Origin: Pseudomonas laurylsulfatiphila
GTDB taxonomy: Bacteria; Pseudomonadota; Gammaproteobacteria; Pseudomonadales; Pseudomonadaceae
Reading direction: 5' to 3'
DNA length: 64,000 bases
NCBI RefSeq assembly: GCF_002934665.1
Contig: NZ_NIRS01000003.1
Location: 496,001-560,000 of the forward strand
Below, in pieces: positions 16,432 through 25,868 of this stretch (positions are counted from its first letter, which is position 1; each line of letters starts with the position of its first letter). The notes beneath the pieces are model-generated. The model had not been told where the DNA came from, did no database searches, and was given only the letters and a program-made list of their open reading frames with translations. The translations under genes and the position numbers were made by a program.

Positions 16432-16950
16432 GTGAGTCAGTCGCGCTTCAACCACGTTTTCCTCGCCCAGCGCACCTCTCTGCTGCGCACGCTGGAACGG
16501 ATGGTCAACAATCACAGCACCGCTGAAGACCTCTTGCAGGAAACCTACCTGCGGGTGACCCGTGCATTGAGCGAACGGGCCATCGATCATCTTGAGCCCT
16601 TTGTCTTCCAGACGGCGCGCAACCTGGCGCTGGACCATTTGCGCGCACGACGCATCCATTCGCGCACCATGGTCGACGACGTACCGCAGGAGGTGGTGCA
16701 CAGCGTCGCCGCCCCCGCCAGCAGCGCCGAAGACGCCGCCCACGCCGAACAATTGCTGGAGCGCCTGAACGTGAGCCTCAGTGAACTCAGCGCCCGCCAA
16801 CAGCGGATTTTCATCCTCAGCCGCCTGCACGGGCATAGCTACCAGGAGATCGCCGACGAGCTGAACGTGTCCCTCAGTACTGTGCAGAAAGAACTCAAAT
16901 TGATTATGTCGATCTGCATCGGTGTCGCCGATCGCATGGGCGCCAACTGA
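16432..16950 (+). CDS. ECF sigma factor of the FecI type (HxuI-like)
   Basis: Directs RNA polymerase to the promoter of the downstream TonB-dependent receptor when heme signals through the receptor and anti-sigma factor. The 172 residues show sigma region 2 (AEDLLQETYLRVTRAL...FVFQTARNLALDHLRAR) and region 4 (LSELSARQQRIFILSRLHGHSYQEIADELNVS). The start is GTG at 16432; the nearby ATG at 16414 is out of frame. Order sigma, FecR-like protein, receptor is the standard cell-surface signalling cassette and resembles hxuI-hxuR-hxuA of P. aeruginosa. I leave the symbol blank because orthology was not tested. Confidence 0.9.
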   Translation: MSQSRFNHVFLAQRTSLLRTLERMVNNHSTAEDLLQETYLRVTRALSERAIDHLEPFVFQTARNLALDHLRARRIHSRTMVDDVPQEVVHSVAAPASSAEDAAHAEQLLERLNVSLSELSARQQRIFILSRLHGHSYQEIADELNVSLSTVQKELKLIMSICIGVADRMGAN

Positions 16951-17072
16951 GCATCAGCACCTGCCGCTTACCTGGGCCGACTGCGCTGATCATCAGGCTT
17001 TGCTACCCTTGGCCCACTTTTAACGCTTCACTAAAAAAAACAGCCGTGCACAGACACTGCCGAGGAAACACC

Positions 17073-18038
17073 GTGACGGACAACCACCGCTCCCCTGAGC
17101 CTGCACTGGTGCAGGATCCCGCAAGTGCGATGGACCAGGCCCAGGACTGGCTGATCGTGCTCGGCAGTCCCGACGAGGAGCAGACCCGCCAATTCCAGGC
17201 GTGGCTTGACGCCGATCCGTTGAATGCCCAGGCGTTCGCCAAGGCCCAGGCGATCTGGGACGGCCCGCACGTGGCGCAATGCGCGCAAAGCCTGGCTGCC
17301 CGTCCCGCGAAAGTCACGATCCTCGCCCGCCTGCGTCCGCACTGGAAACCGCTGGCCACCGCCGCCGTGCTGCTGCTCGGTCTGTTCAATTTCAGCAACT
17401 TGCCGATGCGCCTGCAGGCCGATCACCTGACCGTGGTCGGCGAGCGCCAGCGCCTGCAACTGGAGGACGGCTCCAAAGTCCTGCTCAATACCAATTCAGC
17501 GTTCTCAAGCACCATCAACGACCAGCAACGCGTTGCCCGCCTGTATCAGGGTGAAGCGTTTTTCGAAGTGCAGGCCAGTCGTAACCAGCCACTGGAAATC
17601 GACGCCGGCCCGGTCACGGCCAGCGTTCGCGATACCGCGTTTGCCGTGCGTTACCTCGACGGCGTGGCACAAGTGCGGGTGCAGCGCGGGGATGTCGACT
17701 TGCGCGCCAACCGTGACGATGCACGGGTGCGCTTGTCCGCTGGGGAAAGCATTCGCATCGGCCCCAACGGCTTCGACCGCCCGGCCAAGCTGGATGCCGC
17801 CACCGACCTGGCGTGGGTCCAGGGGCGACTGGTGTTTGAAAACTGCCCGTTGAACCAGGTGCTGGCGGAACTTCGCCGCTACTACCCGGGGTGGATCATC
17901 AACAACAACGAACAATTGGCCGATGTCGCCGTGACCGGCAACTACCGCCTCGATCAGCCACTGGATGTGGTTCGCTCCCTGGCCCACATCACCTCGGCAC
18001 GGCTCCAGGAATTCCCGGCGCTGGTCATCTTGAACTGA
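17073..18038 (+). CDS. FecR-family anti-sigma regulator (HxuR-like)
   Basis: Inner-membrane protein that holds the ECF sigma factor and passes on the signal from the outer-membrane receptor. From GTG at 17073 it has 321 residues. It starts with a cytoplasmic sigma-binding region (DUF4880-like QAQDWLIVLGSPDEEQTRQFQAWLDADPLNAQAFAKA), one membrane segment (WKPLATAAVLLLGLFNF), then the periplasmic FecR domain (LEDGSKVLLNTNSAFS...VRDTAFAVRYLDG) and a STN-like C-terminal part. I chose 17073 because GAGGA lies 6 nt upstream; an in-frame GTG at 17046 lacks such a site. Confidence 0.9.
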   Translation: MTDNHRSPEPALVQDPASAMDQAQDWLIVLGSPDEEQTRQFQAWLDADPLNAQAFAKAQAIWDGPHVAQCAQSLAARPAKVTILARLRPHWKPLATAAVLLLGLFNFSNLPMRLQADHLTVVGERQRLQLEDGSKVLLNTNSAFSSTINDQQRVARLYQGEAFFEVQASRNQPLEIDAGPVTASVRDTAFAVRYLDGVAQVRVQRGDVDLRANRDDARVRLSAGESIRIGPNGFDRPAKLDAATDLAWVQGRLVFENCPLNQVLAELRRYYPGWIINNNEQLADVAVTGNYRLDQPLDVVRSLAHITSARLQEFPALVILN

Positions 18039-18108
18039 ATGAGAATTATTTTTACTCGATAGCCAAACCCTGTACGTCTCGTTATAGCCAATGCAATTGA
18101 TTCGCATC
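18038..18108. promoter_or_regulatory. Receptor promoter region with Fur-like sites
   Basis: AATGAGAATTATTTTTA at 18038-18054 is a recognisable half-conserved Fur box directly after the anti-sigma stop. AATGCAATTGATTCGCATC at 18090-18108 is a weaker inverted repeat. The ECF-sigma promoter should lie here too but I cannot assign its -35/-10. Confidence 0.5.
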
Positions 18109-18160
18109 TAACCATGCCAATCAGCACCTATAAAGATTCGTGCGACACGGAGCGCTATCG

Positions 18161-20725
18161 ATGTCCTCTCGCCTTACCCGCCCAGCCACCTCACCTTCCC
18201 GCGTGCTGTCGTTGCTGACTGCTGCCATCCTGATGGCCGGTGCCGCACCGCTCATGGCCGCCACCGCCACCGAGCCGTCGACTCGCAAAATGGGCGACTA
18301 CGCGTTCGCCATTCCCCAACAGTCTCTGGTATCGGCACTCAATGCCTTTACCGCCGTGACCGGCTGGCAGGTCGGCGTGTCGTCGGAGCTGGCGCAAGGT
18401 GTGGCGTCACCGGGCGTCCGTGGTTCGCTGTCGCCGGAGAAAGCCCTGGATCGCCTGTTGGTGGGGACCAACCTGAGTTATCGCAAACTGGGCAATAACA
18501 GCATCGTGCTGGAAAAGCGCAGCGCTAGCAGTGCCCTCAATCTGGATCAGGTCACCATCAGCGCCACCCGTAACGAACAGGATGTGAACAGCGTACCGAG
18601 CACGGTCTCTGTCTACACGCGCGAAGATCTGGACCGCAACAACGTCAACACCATCAAGGAACTGGTGCGCTACGAACCCGGCGTTTCGGTAGGCGGCGCA
18701 GGCCAGCGCGCCGGCATCACCGGCTACAACATCCGCGGCATCGATGGCGACCGCGTGCTGACCCAGGTCGACGGGGTGCAGGTGCCCGACGGTTTCTTCA
18801 ACGGCCCGTATGCCCAGACCAACCGCAACTATGTCGACCCGGAAATCGTCAAGCGCGTGGAAATCCTCCGGGGCCCGGCGTCGGTGCTATATGGCAGCAA
18901 CGCCATTGGCGGTGCGGTCAGCTACTACACGCTGGACCCGGACGACATCATCAAACCGGGCAAGGATGTCGGTGCAGGCCTGAAAACCGGCTACAGCTCC
19001 GCCGATGAAAGCTGGCTGACGTCCGGCACCGTCGCCGGCCGCAGCGGCGAGTTCGATGGCCTGTTGCACTTCAGTCAACGCAACGGTCATGAAACAGAGT
19101 CCTATGGCGAAACCGGCGGCACTGGCTTGAACCGTACTGAAGCCACCCCCCAGGACGCTCGCACCACCAGCGTGCTGGCAAAACTGGGCTGGGATTACGC
19201 CGACGACGCACGCCTTGGACTGACCTACGAGCACTACAAGGACGACCGCGATACCAATCAATTGAGCGCGGTGGGAGGCCCGTTCAATGCCGGACGCGGT
19301 TTCGGCTTCTACAAGTCCCGCACCGGCAACGACACGATCACCCGCGAACGTTTTGGCCTGGAACACAGCTTCGGCCTGGACAGTGCACTGGCTGACAACA
19401 TCAAGTGGACGCTGAACTACCAGATCGCCAAGACCGACCAGACCACCGAAGAAATCTACGCGCCGTCGCGGACCGTGTTGCGTAACCGCGATACCACTTA
19501 CAAGGATCGCCAATGGGTATTCGATGCCCAGGTCGACAAGTCGTTTGCCATCGCCGACACCGAACACTTCGTCACCTATGGCACCACCATCAAGCAGGAC
19601 AAAATCACCGGCCTGCGTACCGGTACCGGCACTTGCCTGACCGTGGCCGGCGCCTGCCGGGTCATCGGCGCCCCCAGCGCCACCGACACGCTGACACCGG
19701 CCAGTGATTTCCCGGACCCGACCATCAACAGCTACGCCCTGTTCGCCCAGGATCAGATCAGCTGGGGCAACTGGACCTTCCTGCCCGGTGCACGCTACGA
19801 CTACACCCAGCTCAAGCCACACATCACCGAAGAGTTCCTGGCCACCGCCGACCAGAGCGGCAACGGCACGGTGAGCGACGAGACCAAGACCTGGCATCGC
19901 CTGTCGCCGAAGTTCGGCACCACCTACAGCTTCAACGATAACTACACCTGGTACGGCCAATACGCCGAAGGCTTCCGCACCCCGACCGCCAAGGCGTTGT
20001 ATGGCCGTTTCGAAAACCTCGCCGGCGGCTATCGGGTCGCGCCTAATCCGGACCTCGAACCGGAAAAGAGCAAAAGCTACGAGACCGGTTTGCGCGGCAA
20101 CTTCGAGCAGGGTTCGTTCGACGTAGCCGTGTTCTACAACAAATACCGCGACTTCATCGACGAGAACGCCATCACTCCCGGCTACACCGAGACCACGTTC
20201 CAGAGCAACAACATCAAGCACGCCACCATCAAGGGTGCCGAGGTCAAGGGACGCCTGAACCTCGACGCCTTCGGCGCGCCGCAAGGCCTGTACACCCAGG
20301 GCTCGGTGGCCTATGCCTACGGTCGCAACGACGACAGCGGCGAGCCGCTCAACAGCGTCAACCCACTGACCGGCGTGTTCGGCCTCGGCTACGAGCAGGA
20401 CACCTACGGCGGCTTGCTCAACTGGACACTGGTGAAGAAGAAGGACCGCGTCGACAGCAGCACCTTCAAGACCCCGGACGGCGCCAGCACCCAGTTCAAG
20501 ACCCCGGGCTTCGGCATTCTGGACCTGAGCGCGTTCTACAAGGTGACCGACGACGTGACCGTCAGCGGCGGCGTCTACAACCTGACCGACAAGAAGTACT
20601 GGCTGTGGGATGACGTGCGCGGTTACGACAGTGTCGGCGAAGCCTCGGTGACCCAACCGGCCAACCTCGACCGCCTGACCCAGCCGGGTCGCAACTTTGC
20701 GGTCAACCTGATCTGGGATATCTGA
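18161..20725 (+). CDS. TonB-dependent heme receptor with N-terminal signalling domain (HxuA-like)
   Basis: Outer-membrane gated channel that imports heme or a heme carrier and signals uptake. From ATG 18161 (GGAG 9 nt upstream) it has 854 residues. In order: a signal peptide ending near APLMAA, a secretin/TonB short N-terminal (STN) domain (DYAFAIPQQSLVSALNAFTA...NSIVLEKRS), a plug (DQVTISATRNEQDVNSVPST...VEILRGPASVLYGSNAIGG), a barrel, and a terminal VNLIWDI. Heme-receptor boxes appear as FRTP (from 605) and NPDL (from 629) in place of FRAP/NPNL. The heme oxygenase gene next door supports heme as cargo. The in-frame GTG at 18140 is a less likely start. Confidence 0.9.
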   Translation: MSSRLTRPATSPSRVLSLLTAAILMAGAAPLMAATATEPSTRKMGDYAFAIPQQSLVSALNAFTAVTGWQVGVSSELAQGVASPGVRGSLSPEKALDRLLVGTNLSYRKLGNNSIVLEKRSASSALNLDQVTISATRNEQDVNSVPSTVSVYTREDLDRNNVNTIKELVRYEPGVSVGGAGQRAGITGYNIRGIDGDRVLTQVDGVQVPDGFFNGPYAQTNRNYVDPEIVKRVEILRGPASVLYGSNAIGGAVSYYTLDPDDIIKPGKDVGAGLKTGYSSADESWLTSGTVAGRSGEFDGLLHFSQRNGHETESYGETGGTGLNRTEATPQDARTTSVLAKLGWDYADDARLGLTYEHYKDDRDTNQLSAVGGPFNAGRGFGFYKSRTGNDTITRERFGLEHSFGLDSALADNIKWTLNYQIAKTDQTTEEIYAPSRTVLRNRDTTYKDRQWVFDAQVDKSFAIADTEHFVTYGTTIKQDKITGLRTGTGTCLTVAGACRVIGAPSATDTLTPASDFPDPTINSYALFAQDQISWGNWTFLPGARYDYTQLKPHITEEFLATADQSGNGTVSDETKTWHRLSPKFGTTYSFNDNYTWYGQYAEGFRTPTAKALYGRFENLAGGYRVAPNPDLEPEKSKSYETGLRGNFEQGSFDVAVFYNKYRDFIDENAITPGYTETTFQSNNIKHATIKGAEVKGRLNLDAFGAPQGLYTQGSVAYAYGRNDDSGEPLNSVNPLTGVFGLGYEQDTYGGLLNWTLVKKKDRVDSSTFKTPDGASTQFKTPGFGILDLSAFYKVTDDVTVSGGVYNLTDKKYWLWDDVRGYDSVGEASVTQPANLDRLTQPGRNFAVNLIWDI

Positions 20726-20738
20726 TCCGCTCATCTCG

Positions 20739-20777
20739 CCGGGCGGTTTCATCGCGCCGCCCGGTGAGGATTTTTTT
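20739..20777 (+). terminator. Stem-loop with T-run after the heme receptor gene
   Basis: CCGGGCGG (20739-20746) pairs with CCGCCCGG (20757-20764). Seven T residues follow after a 6-nt gap. Probably attenuates transcription between receptor and heme oxygenase. Confidence 0.6.
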
Positions 20778-20839
20778 ACTGTCAGGCGCCTTCCTGTTCG
20801 TCTCGTTACCAAGCGCCTCTTCTTTCTCCAAGGATTGCC

Positions 20840-21448
20840 ATGACTACCCAGGCCACCGAACAACGCCACAACCTGCGTTCGCAGCGTTTGAACCAGATCA
20901 CCCACGAGCCTCACAGCAAGCTCGATGCCCTGGTGAAGGCCCACTCCCCGTTTGAAACCCAGGCCAGTTTCGCCCGCTTCGTGGTGGCGCAGTACCTGTT
21001 CCAGTCGGAACTGGTGTCGCTGTACAACGATGCCGAACTGACCACCATCGTCCCGGACCTGCCGGCCCGCTGCCGCGTCGATGCGGCCAAGGCCGACCTG
21101 GCGGACCTGGACACCGACGTACCGGCACCTGTCGCCGGTGCCCTGAAGAGCCCGACCAAGGCCGAGGCCCTGGGCTGGATCTTCGTCTCCGAAGGTTCGA
21201 AGCTCGGCGCAGCGTTCCTGATCAAGCGTGCCGTGGGCCTTGGCCTGAGCGAAACCTTCGGTGCCCGTCACCTCGGCGAACCGGCCGGCGGCCGCGCGGA
21301 AGGCTGGAAGCGCTTAGTCAAAACCCTGGACGGCCTTGAGTTCAGCGCCCTGGAAGAAGCCGAAGTAGAGAAAGGCGCCCTCGACGCGTTCAACCGCTTC
21401 ACGGTGTTGCTGGAGCAGGCTTACGCCAGCGCACCAGAAGTCGCCTGA
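20840..21448 (+). CDS. hemO: Biliverdin-producing heme oxygenase (HemO/PigA family)
   Basis: Cleaves imported heme with O2 and electrons to biliverdin, CO and iron in the cytoplasm. The 202 residues align by eye with Pseudomonas HemO: NLRSQRLNQITHEPH with proximal ligand His25 (His26 in PigA), FARFVVAQYLFQSEL, and distal-helix EALGWIFVSEGSKLGAAFL. AAGGA lies 9 nt before ATG. It follows the heme receptor by 114 nt. In P. aeruginosa hemO sits in a different locus, so this linkage of receptor cassette and oxygenase is notable. Confidence 0.94.
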   Translation: MTTQATEQRHNLRSQRLNQITHEPHSKLDALVKAHSPFETQASFARFVVAQYLFQSELVSLYNDAELTTIVPDLPARCRVDAAKADLADLDTDVPAPVAGALKSPTKAEALGWIFVSEGSKLGAAFLIKRAVGLGLSETFGARHLGEPAGGRAEGWKRLVKTLDGLEFSALEEAEVEKGALDAFNRFTVLLEQAYASAPEVA

Positions 21449-21462
21449 TACACCACCACCCC

Positions 21463-21552
21463 TGTGGGAGCGAACCTGCTCGCGAAAGCGGTCTGACATT
21501 CAACATTTATGTCGACTGATACTCCGCTATCGCGAGCAGGCTCGCTCCCACA
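21463..21552. repeat. REP pair, family B
   Basis: TGTGGGAGCGAACCTGCTCG (one base off the usual unit) and its inverse, between hemO and the DUF454 gene. Confidence 0.9.
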
Positions 21553-21607
21553 TTGGACGAAGCAAGTCTGTAAAATTTCGATTCGCCTCACATGTTGCCT
21601 TGAGCCC

Positions 21608-21997
21608 ATGCCCGCCTCTTCCAGACTCTCCCGCCTCCTCTTCGGCCTGCTGGCCTATGTCAGCCTCGGCATCGGCCTGATCGCGATCGTCATTCCCGGT
21701 CTGCCGACCACCGAGTTCATCCTGCTGGCCGCCTGGGCCGCGACCCGCAGTTCGCCGCGCCTGAGTGCCTGGCTGGAAAACCACCGGCTGTTCGGCCCCA
21801 TCCTCCTTAACTGGCGCAACGGCAAGGTCATCGCGCGCAGGGCCAAGGTCAGTGCCACCGTCAGCATGCTGGTATGCGCCGGTCTCATGCTGGTGATGCT
21901 CGATCACGGCTGGCCGATCTACCTGGCGATTGCCGGGATGGGGCTGGGCAACCTGTGGATCTGGTCACGGCCGGAATCGTTGCCGCAACCCTCCTGA
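21608..21997 (+). CDS. DUF454 (YbaN-type) inner-membrane protein
   Basis: Function unknown. The 129 residues from ATG 21608 match the YbaN/DUF454 family: LFGLLAYVSLGIGLIAIVIPGLPTTEF, then LLAAWAATRSSPRLSAWLENHRLFGPILLNWRNGKVIARRAK, then two closely spaced membrane segments. The frame is open further upstream, but that part is REP sequence. No clear Shine-Dalgarno precedes ATG. In pseudomonads the family is often found next to heme or iron genes, as here; whether it takes part in heme uptake is unknown. Confidence 0.85.
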   Translation: MPASSRLSRLLFGLLAYVSLGIGLIAIVIPGLPTTEFILLAAWAATRSSPRLSAWLENHRLFGPILLNWRNGKVIARRAKVSATVSMLVCAGLMLVMLDHGWPIYLAIAGMGLGNLWIWSRPESLPQPS

Positions 21998-22127
21998 ATT
22001 CACCCCGCGCTTTTTCCTCTTTTTACCCCCATTTTCGGCACATTTTTCTGCGCAAACGTTCAACCACTACCGTTCGTCGGTAGCCCATTCATGTAACTTG
22101 GCCTTCACGCCGATGTGCATTGATCGG

Positions 22128-22165
22128 CGCTAAATGGATTTAGCGAGTGAGCCGCAACGGCTCAC
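22128..22165. promoter_or_regulatory. Tandem hairpins in the leader of the chemoreceptor gene
   Basis: CGCTAAA-TGGA-TTTAGCG (22128-22145) is followed after 1 nt by GTGAGCCG-CAA-CGGCTCAC (22147-22165). Both are perfect stems. The second ends 33 nt before the start codon. No T-run, so a leader structure or operator is more likely than a terminator. Confidence 0.6.
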
Positions 22166-22198
22166 AGCCAACACTTCATCCATTCGCGAGTTCGCCCT

Positions 22199-24337
22199 AT
22201 GTTCGACTCACTGTCCATCCGCCTGAAAATCGTCCTGCTGTCCGGTCTGTGCCTGCTGGGGGTAGTCGCCCTGATAGTGGGCATGAACATCTACCAGACC
22301 AATCAGAACGATGATCTGGTCAGCGATTCCAGCAGCAGAACGCTCACTACCAGTGTGCAGGACCTGCTCCAGGCCAAGGCCGCCGAGCAGGCGGTGCGGG
22401 TGCAGAAGACCTTCGGTGAAACCCTGACGGTGGTGACCGCCCTGGCGGATCAGATCAAGGACATGCGCAACCTGGCCGCCAAGCGCTCGCTCGAGCCCGG
22501 CGCCTTGCGTGAAGAGTTGAACCAGAGCCTGAAAACCGCCTTCGAGCGCAACGGCAAAGTGCTGGGCATCTGGCTGGCGTTCGAACCCAACGGCCTGGAC
22601 GGCAAGGACAGCGAGTTCGTCAACGACGCCGCCCGTCAATCCAACGAGGCCGGTCGTTTCGCTACGTACTGGAGCCGCGCCGGGGGTGATGCCCTCAACA
22701 CGATCATGGTCGAAGAGGACATGACCAAAACTACCCTGAACCTCAGCGGCAATCCGTACAACGTCTGGTACACCTGCCCGCGGGACAGCAAGCGCATCTG
22801 CCTGCTCGACCCCTATGCCGATACGGTCGGCAACAAGGAAATGTTGATGACCACCATTTCCGTCCCGCTGCTGGTGGATGGCAAGTCCATCGGCGTGGTC
22901 GGTATCGACATCGCCCTCGACGCCCTGCAAGCGGCGGCGGTCGACTCTCAGCGCGACCTGTTCAACAGTGCCGGGCACATGCTCATCGTTTCCGGCACTG
23001 GCGTGCTGGCCGCCTACAGTGTCGATGCCGGCAAGGTCGGCAAGAGCATCGGCGACACCCTGGGTGCCGACGGCAAGGACATCCTGCAACTGCTTGGCAG
23101 CGGTGCGCCGAAGATTCTCCAGCAAGGCGACCTGATCCGTGCGGTGTACCCGGTCAGCCCGATTGCCGATGCCAAGGCCTGGGCCGTGGTGATCGACTTG
23201 CCCAAACAAGTGTTGCTGGCCGACTCGGTGAAGCTGCAAGCGGTACTCGACGATGCCCAGCAAAGCGGCACGATCAAGGCCTTGTCTGTGGCGGTGATGG
23301 CCGGTGTGATCGGCCTGCTGCTGATGTGGCTCACCGCGTCCGGCGTGACCCGACCGATCAACAGCGTGGCGCAAATGCTCAAGGCGATCGCCAGTGGCGA
23401 CGGTGACCTGACCCAGCGCCTGCACTACAGCAAGCAGGACGAACTGGGCGAACTGGTGAGCTGGTTCAACCGTTTCCTCGACAAGCTGCAACCGACCATC
23501 GCGCAGATCAAGCAAAGCATCACCGATGCCCGTGGCACGGCCGACCAGTCTTCGGAAATCGCCCGCCAGACCAGTGAAGGCATGCAGGTGCAGTTCCGCG
23601 AAATCGACCAGGTCGCCACCGCGTCCAACGAGATGAGCGCCACGGCCCATGATGTCGCCAACAGCGCCTCGAACGCGGCCAACGCCGCCAAGGGTGCCGA
23701 CCAGTCGGCCCGCGACGGCATGTCAATCATCGAGCGCAGCACCCGCGACATCAATCAACTGGCCGACGAAGTCAGCAAGGCCGTGACCGAAGTCGAAGCC
23801 TTGGCGGTGAACAGCGAACAGATCGGCTCGGTGCTGGAAGTGATCCGCAGCATCGCCGAGCAAACCAATCTGCTGGCCCTCAACGCGGCGATTGAAGCGG
23901 CCCGCGCCGGCGAAAGCGGTCGCGGCTTTGCGGTGGTCGCCGATGAAGTGCGCAACCTGGCCAAACGCACCCAGGACTCGGTGGAGGAAATTCGCCTGGT
24001 GATCGAGCGCATTCAGTCCGGTACCCGCGGTGTGGTCGCCACCATGCACTCGAGCCAGACCCAGGCCCACAGCAACGCCGGGCAGATTCAGCAGGCGGTC
24101 CAGGCCCTGAGCAAAATCAGCGACGCGGTCACCGTGATCAGCGACATGAACCTGCAAATCGCCAGCGCCGCCGAGCAGCAAAGCGCCGTCGCCGAAGAGG
24201 TCAACCGCAATGTCTCGGCGATCCGCACCGTCACCGAAACCCTGACCGGCCAGGCCACCGAGTCGGCGCAGATCAGCAGCCAGCTCAACACCCTGACCAC
24301 CCACCAGATGAAGTTGATGGATCAGTTCCGCGTATAA
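22199..24337 (+). CDS. Methyl-accepting chemotaxis protein with dCache-type sensor
   Basis: Senses a periplasmic ligand and controls CheA. The 712 residues comprise a first membrane helix ([19 protein letters not shown]), a large periplasmic double-Cache/PDC domain to about residue 355 ([13 protein letters not shown]...[11 protein letters not shown]...LLDPYAD...[22 protein letters not shown]), a second membrane helix at about 360-380, HAMP, and a signalling tip with [37 protein letters not shown]. Length and architecture resemble TlpQ-type receptors of P. aeruginosa, but the ligand cannot be read from sequence. The gene stands alone, with a weak ribosome-binding site. Confidence 0.9.
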   Translation: MFDSLSIRLKIVLLSGLCLLGVVALIVGMNIYQTNQNDDLVSDSSSRTLTTSVQDLLQAKAAEQAVRVQKTFGETLTVVTALADQIKDMRNLAAKRSLEPGALREELNQSLKTAFERNGKVLGIWLAFEPNGLDGKDSEFVNDAARQSNEAGRFATYWSRAGGDALNTIMVEEDMTKTTLNLSGNPYNVWYTCPRDSKRICLLDPYADTVGNKEMLMTTISVPLLVDGKSIGVVGIDIALDALQAAAVDSQRDLFNSAGHMLIVSGTGVLAAYSVDAGKVGKSIGDTLGADGKDILQLLGSGAPKILQQGDLIRAVYPVSPIADAKAWAVVIDLPKQVLLADSVKLQAVLDDAQQSGTIKALSVAVMAGVIGLLLMWLTASGVTRPINSVAQMLKAIASGDGDLTQRLHYSKQDELGELVSWFNRFLDKLQPTIAQIKQSITDARGTADQSSEIARQTSEGMQVQFREIDQVATASNEMSATAHDVANSASNAANAAKGADQSARDGMSIIERSTRDINQLADEVSKAVTEVEALAVNSEQIGSVLEVIRSIAEQTNLLALNAAIEAARAGESGRGFAVVADEVRNLAKRTQDSVEEIRLVIERIQSGTRGVVATMHSSQTQAHSNAGQIQQAVQALSKISDAVTVISDMNLQIASAAEQQSAVAEEVNRNVSAIRTVTETLTGQATESAQISSQLNTLTTHQMKLMDQFRV

Positions 24338-24350
24338 CCCCGCCGCCCCC

Positions 24351-24439
24351 TGTAGGAGCTGGCTTGCCAGCGATAGCGATCTTTCAGTCGACAAGGTGTT
24401 GAATGCCAGTCCGCCATCGCTGGCAAGCCAGCTCCTACA
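24351..24439. repeat. REP pair, family C
   Basis: TGTAGGAGCTGGCTTGCCAG and exact inverse CTGGCAAGCCAGCTCCTACA, between the chemoreceptor and CoA-transferase genes. Confidence 0.9.
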
Positions 24440-24504
24440 AAGGAATTCATCTGGGCTGCGGTTTTTTTGGTCTATGCTCGGCCTCTCGCTCCGGAGGGCC
24501 TTCG

Positions 24505-25854
24505 ATGACTGGTTTACTCACGTCCATTCAAGCCGCGCTCGGCTTGCCCAACACCCCGATCTCGTTCACCGCCACGGGCGCCCTGCCCTCGGCATTTGCC
24601 GTCACCGAGCTGGCTTGCGCGAGCATCGCCGTCGCCGGCCAGGCCGCCAGCGAACTGCTGCACCAACAGACCGGACGCCGGCCCGAGCTTGAAGTTGATC
24701 GACGCCTCGCGTCCTTCTGGTTCGCGACCTCGATTCGCCCGATAGGCTGGAGCGTTCCGCCGCTGTGGGACCCGGTGGCCGGTGACTACGCCACCCGCGA
24801 CGGCTGGATTCGCCTGCACACCAACGCGCCTCATCACCGCGCCGCTGCCGAACGCGTGCTCGGTGCCTGTGCCGACCGCCCGGCGATGGCCGGCAAAGTG
24901 GCGCAATGGGCGAAAAGCGAGCTGGAACAGGCGGTGGTCGATGCCGGTGGTTGTGCCGCCGAAATGCGCCCCTGGGATCAATGGCAGGTCCATCCTCAAG
25001 GCCAGGCAGTGAATGCCGAACCCTTGGTTCTATTCGCCGACCACCCAAGCCAGAGCCACAAACCGTGGACAGGTTCAGTGGCTCGCCCCCTGGCCGGCAT
25101 CAAGGTGCTGGACTTGACCCGGGTACTGGCAGGCCCCATCGCCAGCCGCTTTCTGGCAGGCCTGGGCGCCGATGTCCTGCGCATCGATCCGCCGACCTGG
25201 AACGAGCCGGGAGTGGTGCCGGAAGTCACGTTGGGAAAACGTTGCGCGCGTCTTGATCTGAACGACAAGTCCGACCGCGGCGTATTCGAATCCCTGCTCA
25301 AGGACGCCGACATTCTGCTCCATGGCTATCGTGCCGATGCGCTGGAGCGACTTGGCTTGGGCACGAATCAACGCCGGTCGTTGAACCCGGACTTGATTGA
25401 TGTTTGCCTCAACGCCTATGGCTGGAGTGGCCCCTGGCAAAATCGTCGGGGCTTCGACAGCCTGGTACAGATGAGCAGTGGCATTGCCGAAGCCGGCATG
25501 CGCTGGAAGTCGGCGGACAAGCCGACGCCGTTGCCGGTGCAGGCACTCGATCACGCCACCGGGTATTTGATGGCGGCTAGTGCGATCCGGTTGTTGGCGC
25601 AACGGTTGAGCGACGGTACAGGTGGCTCGGCGCGATTGTCGTTGGCGCGGACGGCGAAGTTGTTGATCGAGCAGGGGCCTGGGACGGGTGAGGCTTTACG
25701 CGCGGAAGATGCGCAGGATCAAGGGATGCTCTTGGAGCAAACACCGTGGGGGCCGGCGCATCGGTTGCAGGTGCCGCTGAAGATCACGGCGACGCCGTTG
25801 CAATGGGCGCTGCCAGCAACGGAACTGGGTTCACATCCCGCGCAGTGGTGGTGA
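24505..25854 (+). CDS. CaiB/BaiF-type (class III) CoA-transferase family protein
   Basis: Likely moves coenzyme A between carboxylic acids, forming an aspartyl-CoA intermediate; substrate unknown. From ATG 24505 (strong CCGGAGGG 6 nt upstream) it has 449 residues. The C-terminal half has the family core: RPLAGIKVLDLTRVLAGPIASRFLAGLGADVLRIDPP, LNAYGWSGPW and RRGFDSLVQMSSGIA with the probable catalytic Asp. The N-terminal 190 residues are a second, divergent half-domain, so it is longer than one-domain members only in its N-terminus. It stands alone between two REP elements, so context gives no pathway. Confidence 0.85.
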   Translation: MTGLLTSIQAALGLPNTPISFTATGALPSAFAVTELACASIAVAGQAASELLHQQTGRRPELEVDRRLASFWFATSIRPIGWSVPPLWDPVAGDYATRDGWIRLHTNAPHHRAAAERVLGACADRPAMAGKVAQWAKSELEQAVVDAGGCAAEMRPWDQWQVHPQGQAVNAEPLVLFADHPSQSHKPWTGSVARPLAGIKVLDLTRVLAGPIASRFLAGLGADVLRIDPPTWNEPGVVPEVTLGKRCARLDLNDKSDRGVFESLLKDADILLHGYRADALERLGLGTNQRRSLNPDLIDVCLNAYGWSGPWQNRRGFDSLVQMSSGIAEAGMRWKSADKPTPLPVQALDHATGYLMAASAIRLLAQRLSDGTGGSARLSLARTAKLLIEQGPGTGEALRAEDAQDQGMLLEQTPWGPAHRLQVPLKITATPLQWALPATELGSHPAQWW

Positions 25855-25868
25855 CTTTCAGATCGCCT

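Noticed and set aside
18887..21271. 794-codon minus-strand open frame across the heme receptor and hemO
   Set aside because: Spans two certain genes on the other strand; low-complexity Gly/Val/Ala-rich product.
21509..21607. N-terminal extension of the DUF454 protein into the REP
   Set aside because: The extension is translated REP sequence; the family begins at the ATG at 21608. The same argument removes the extension of arcC.
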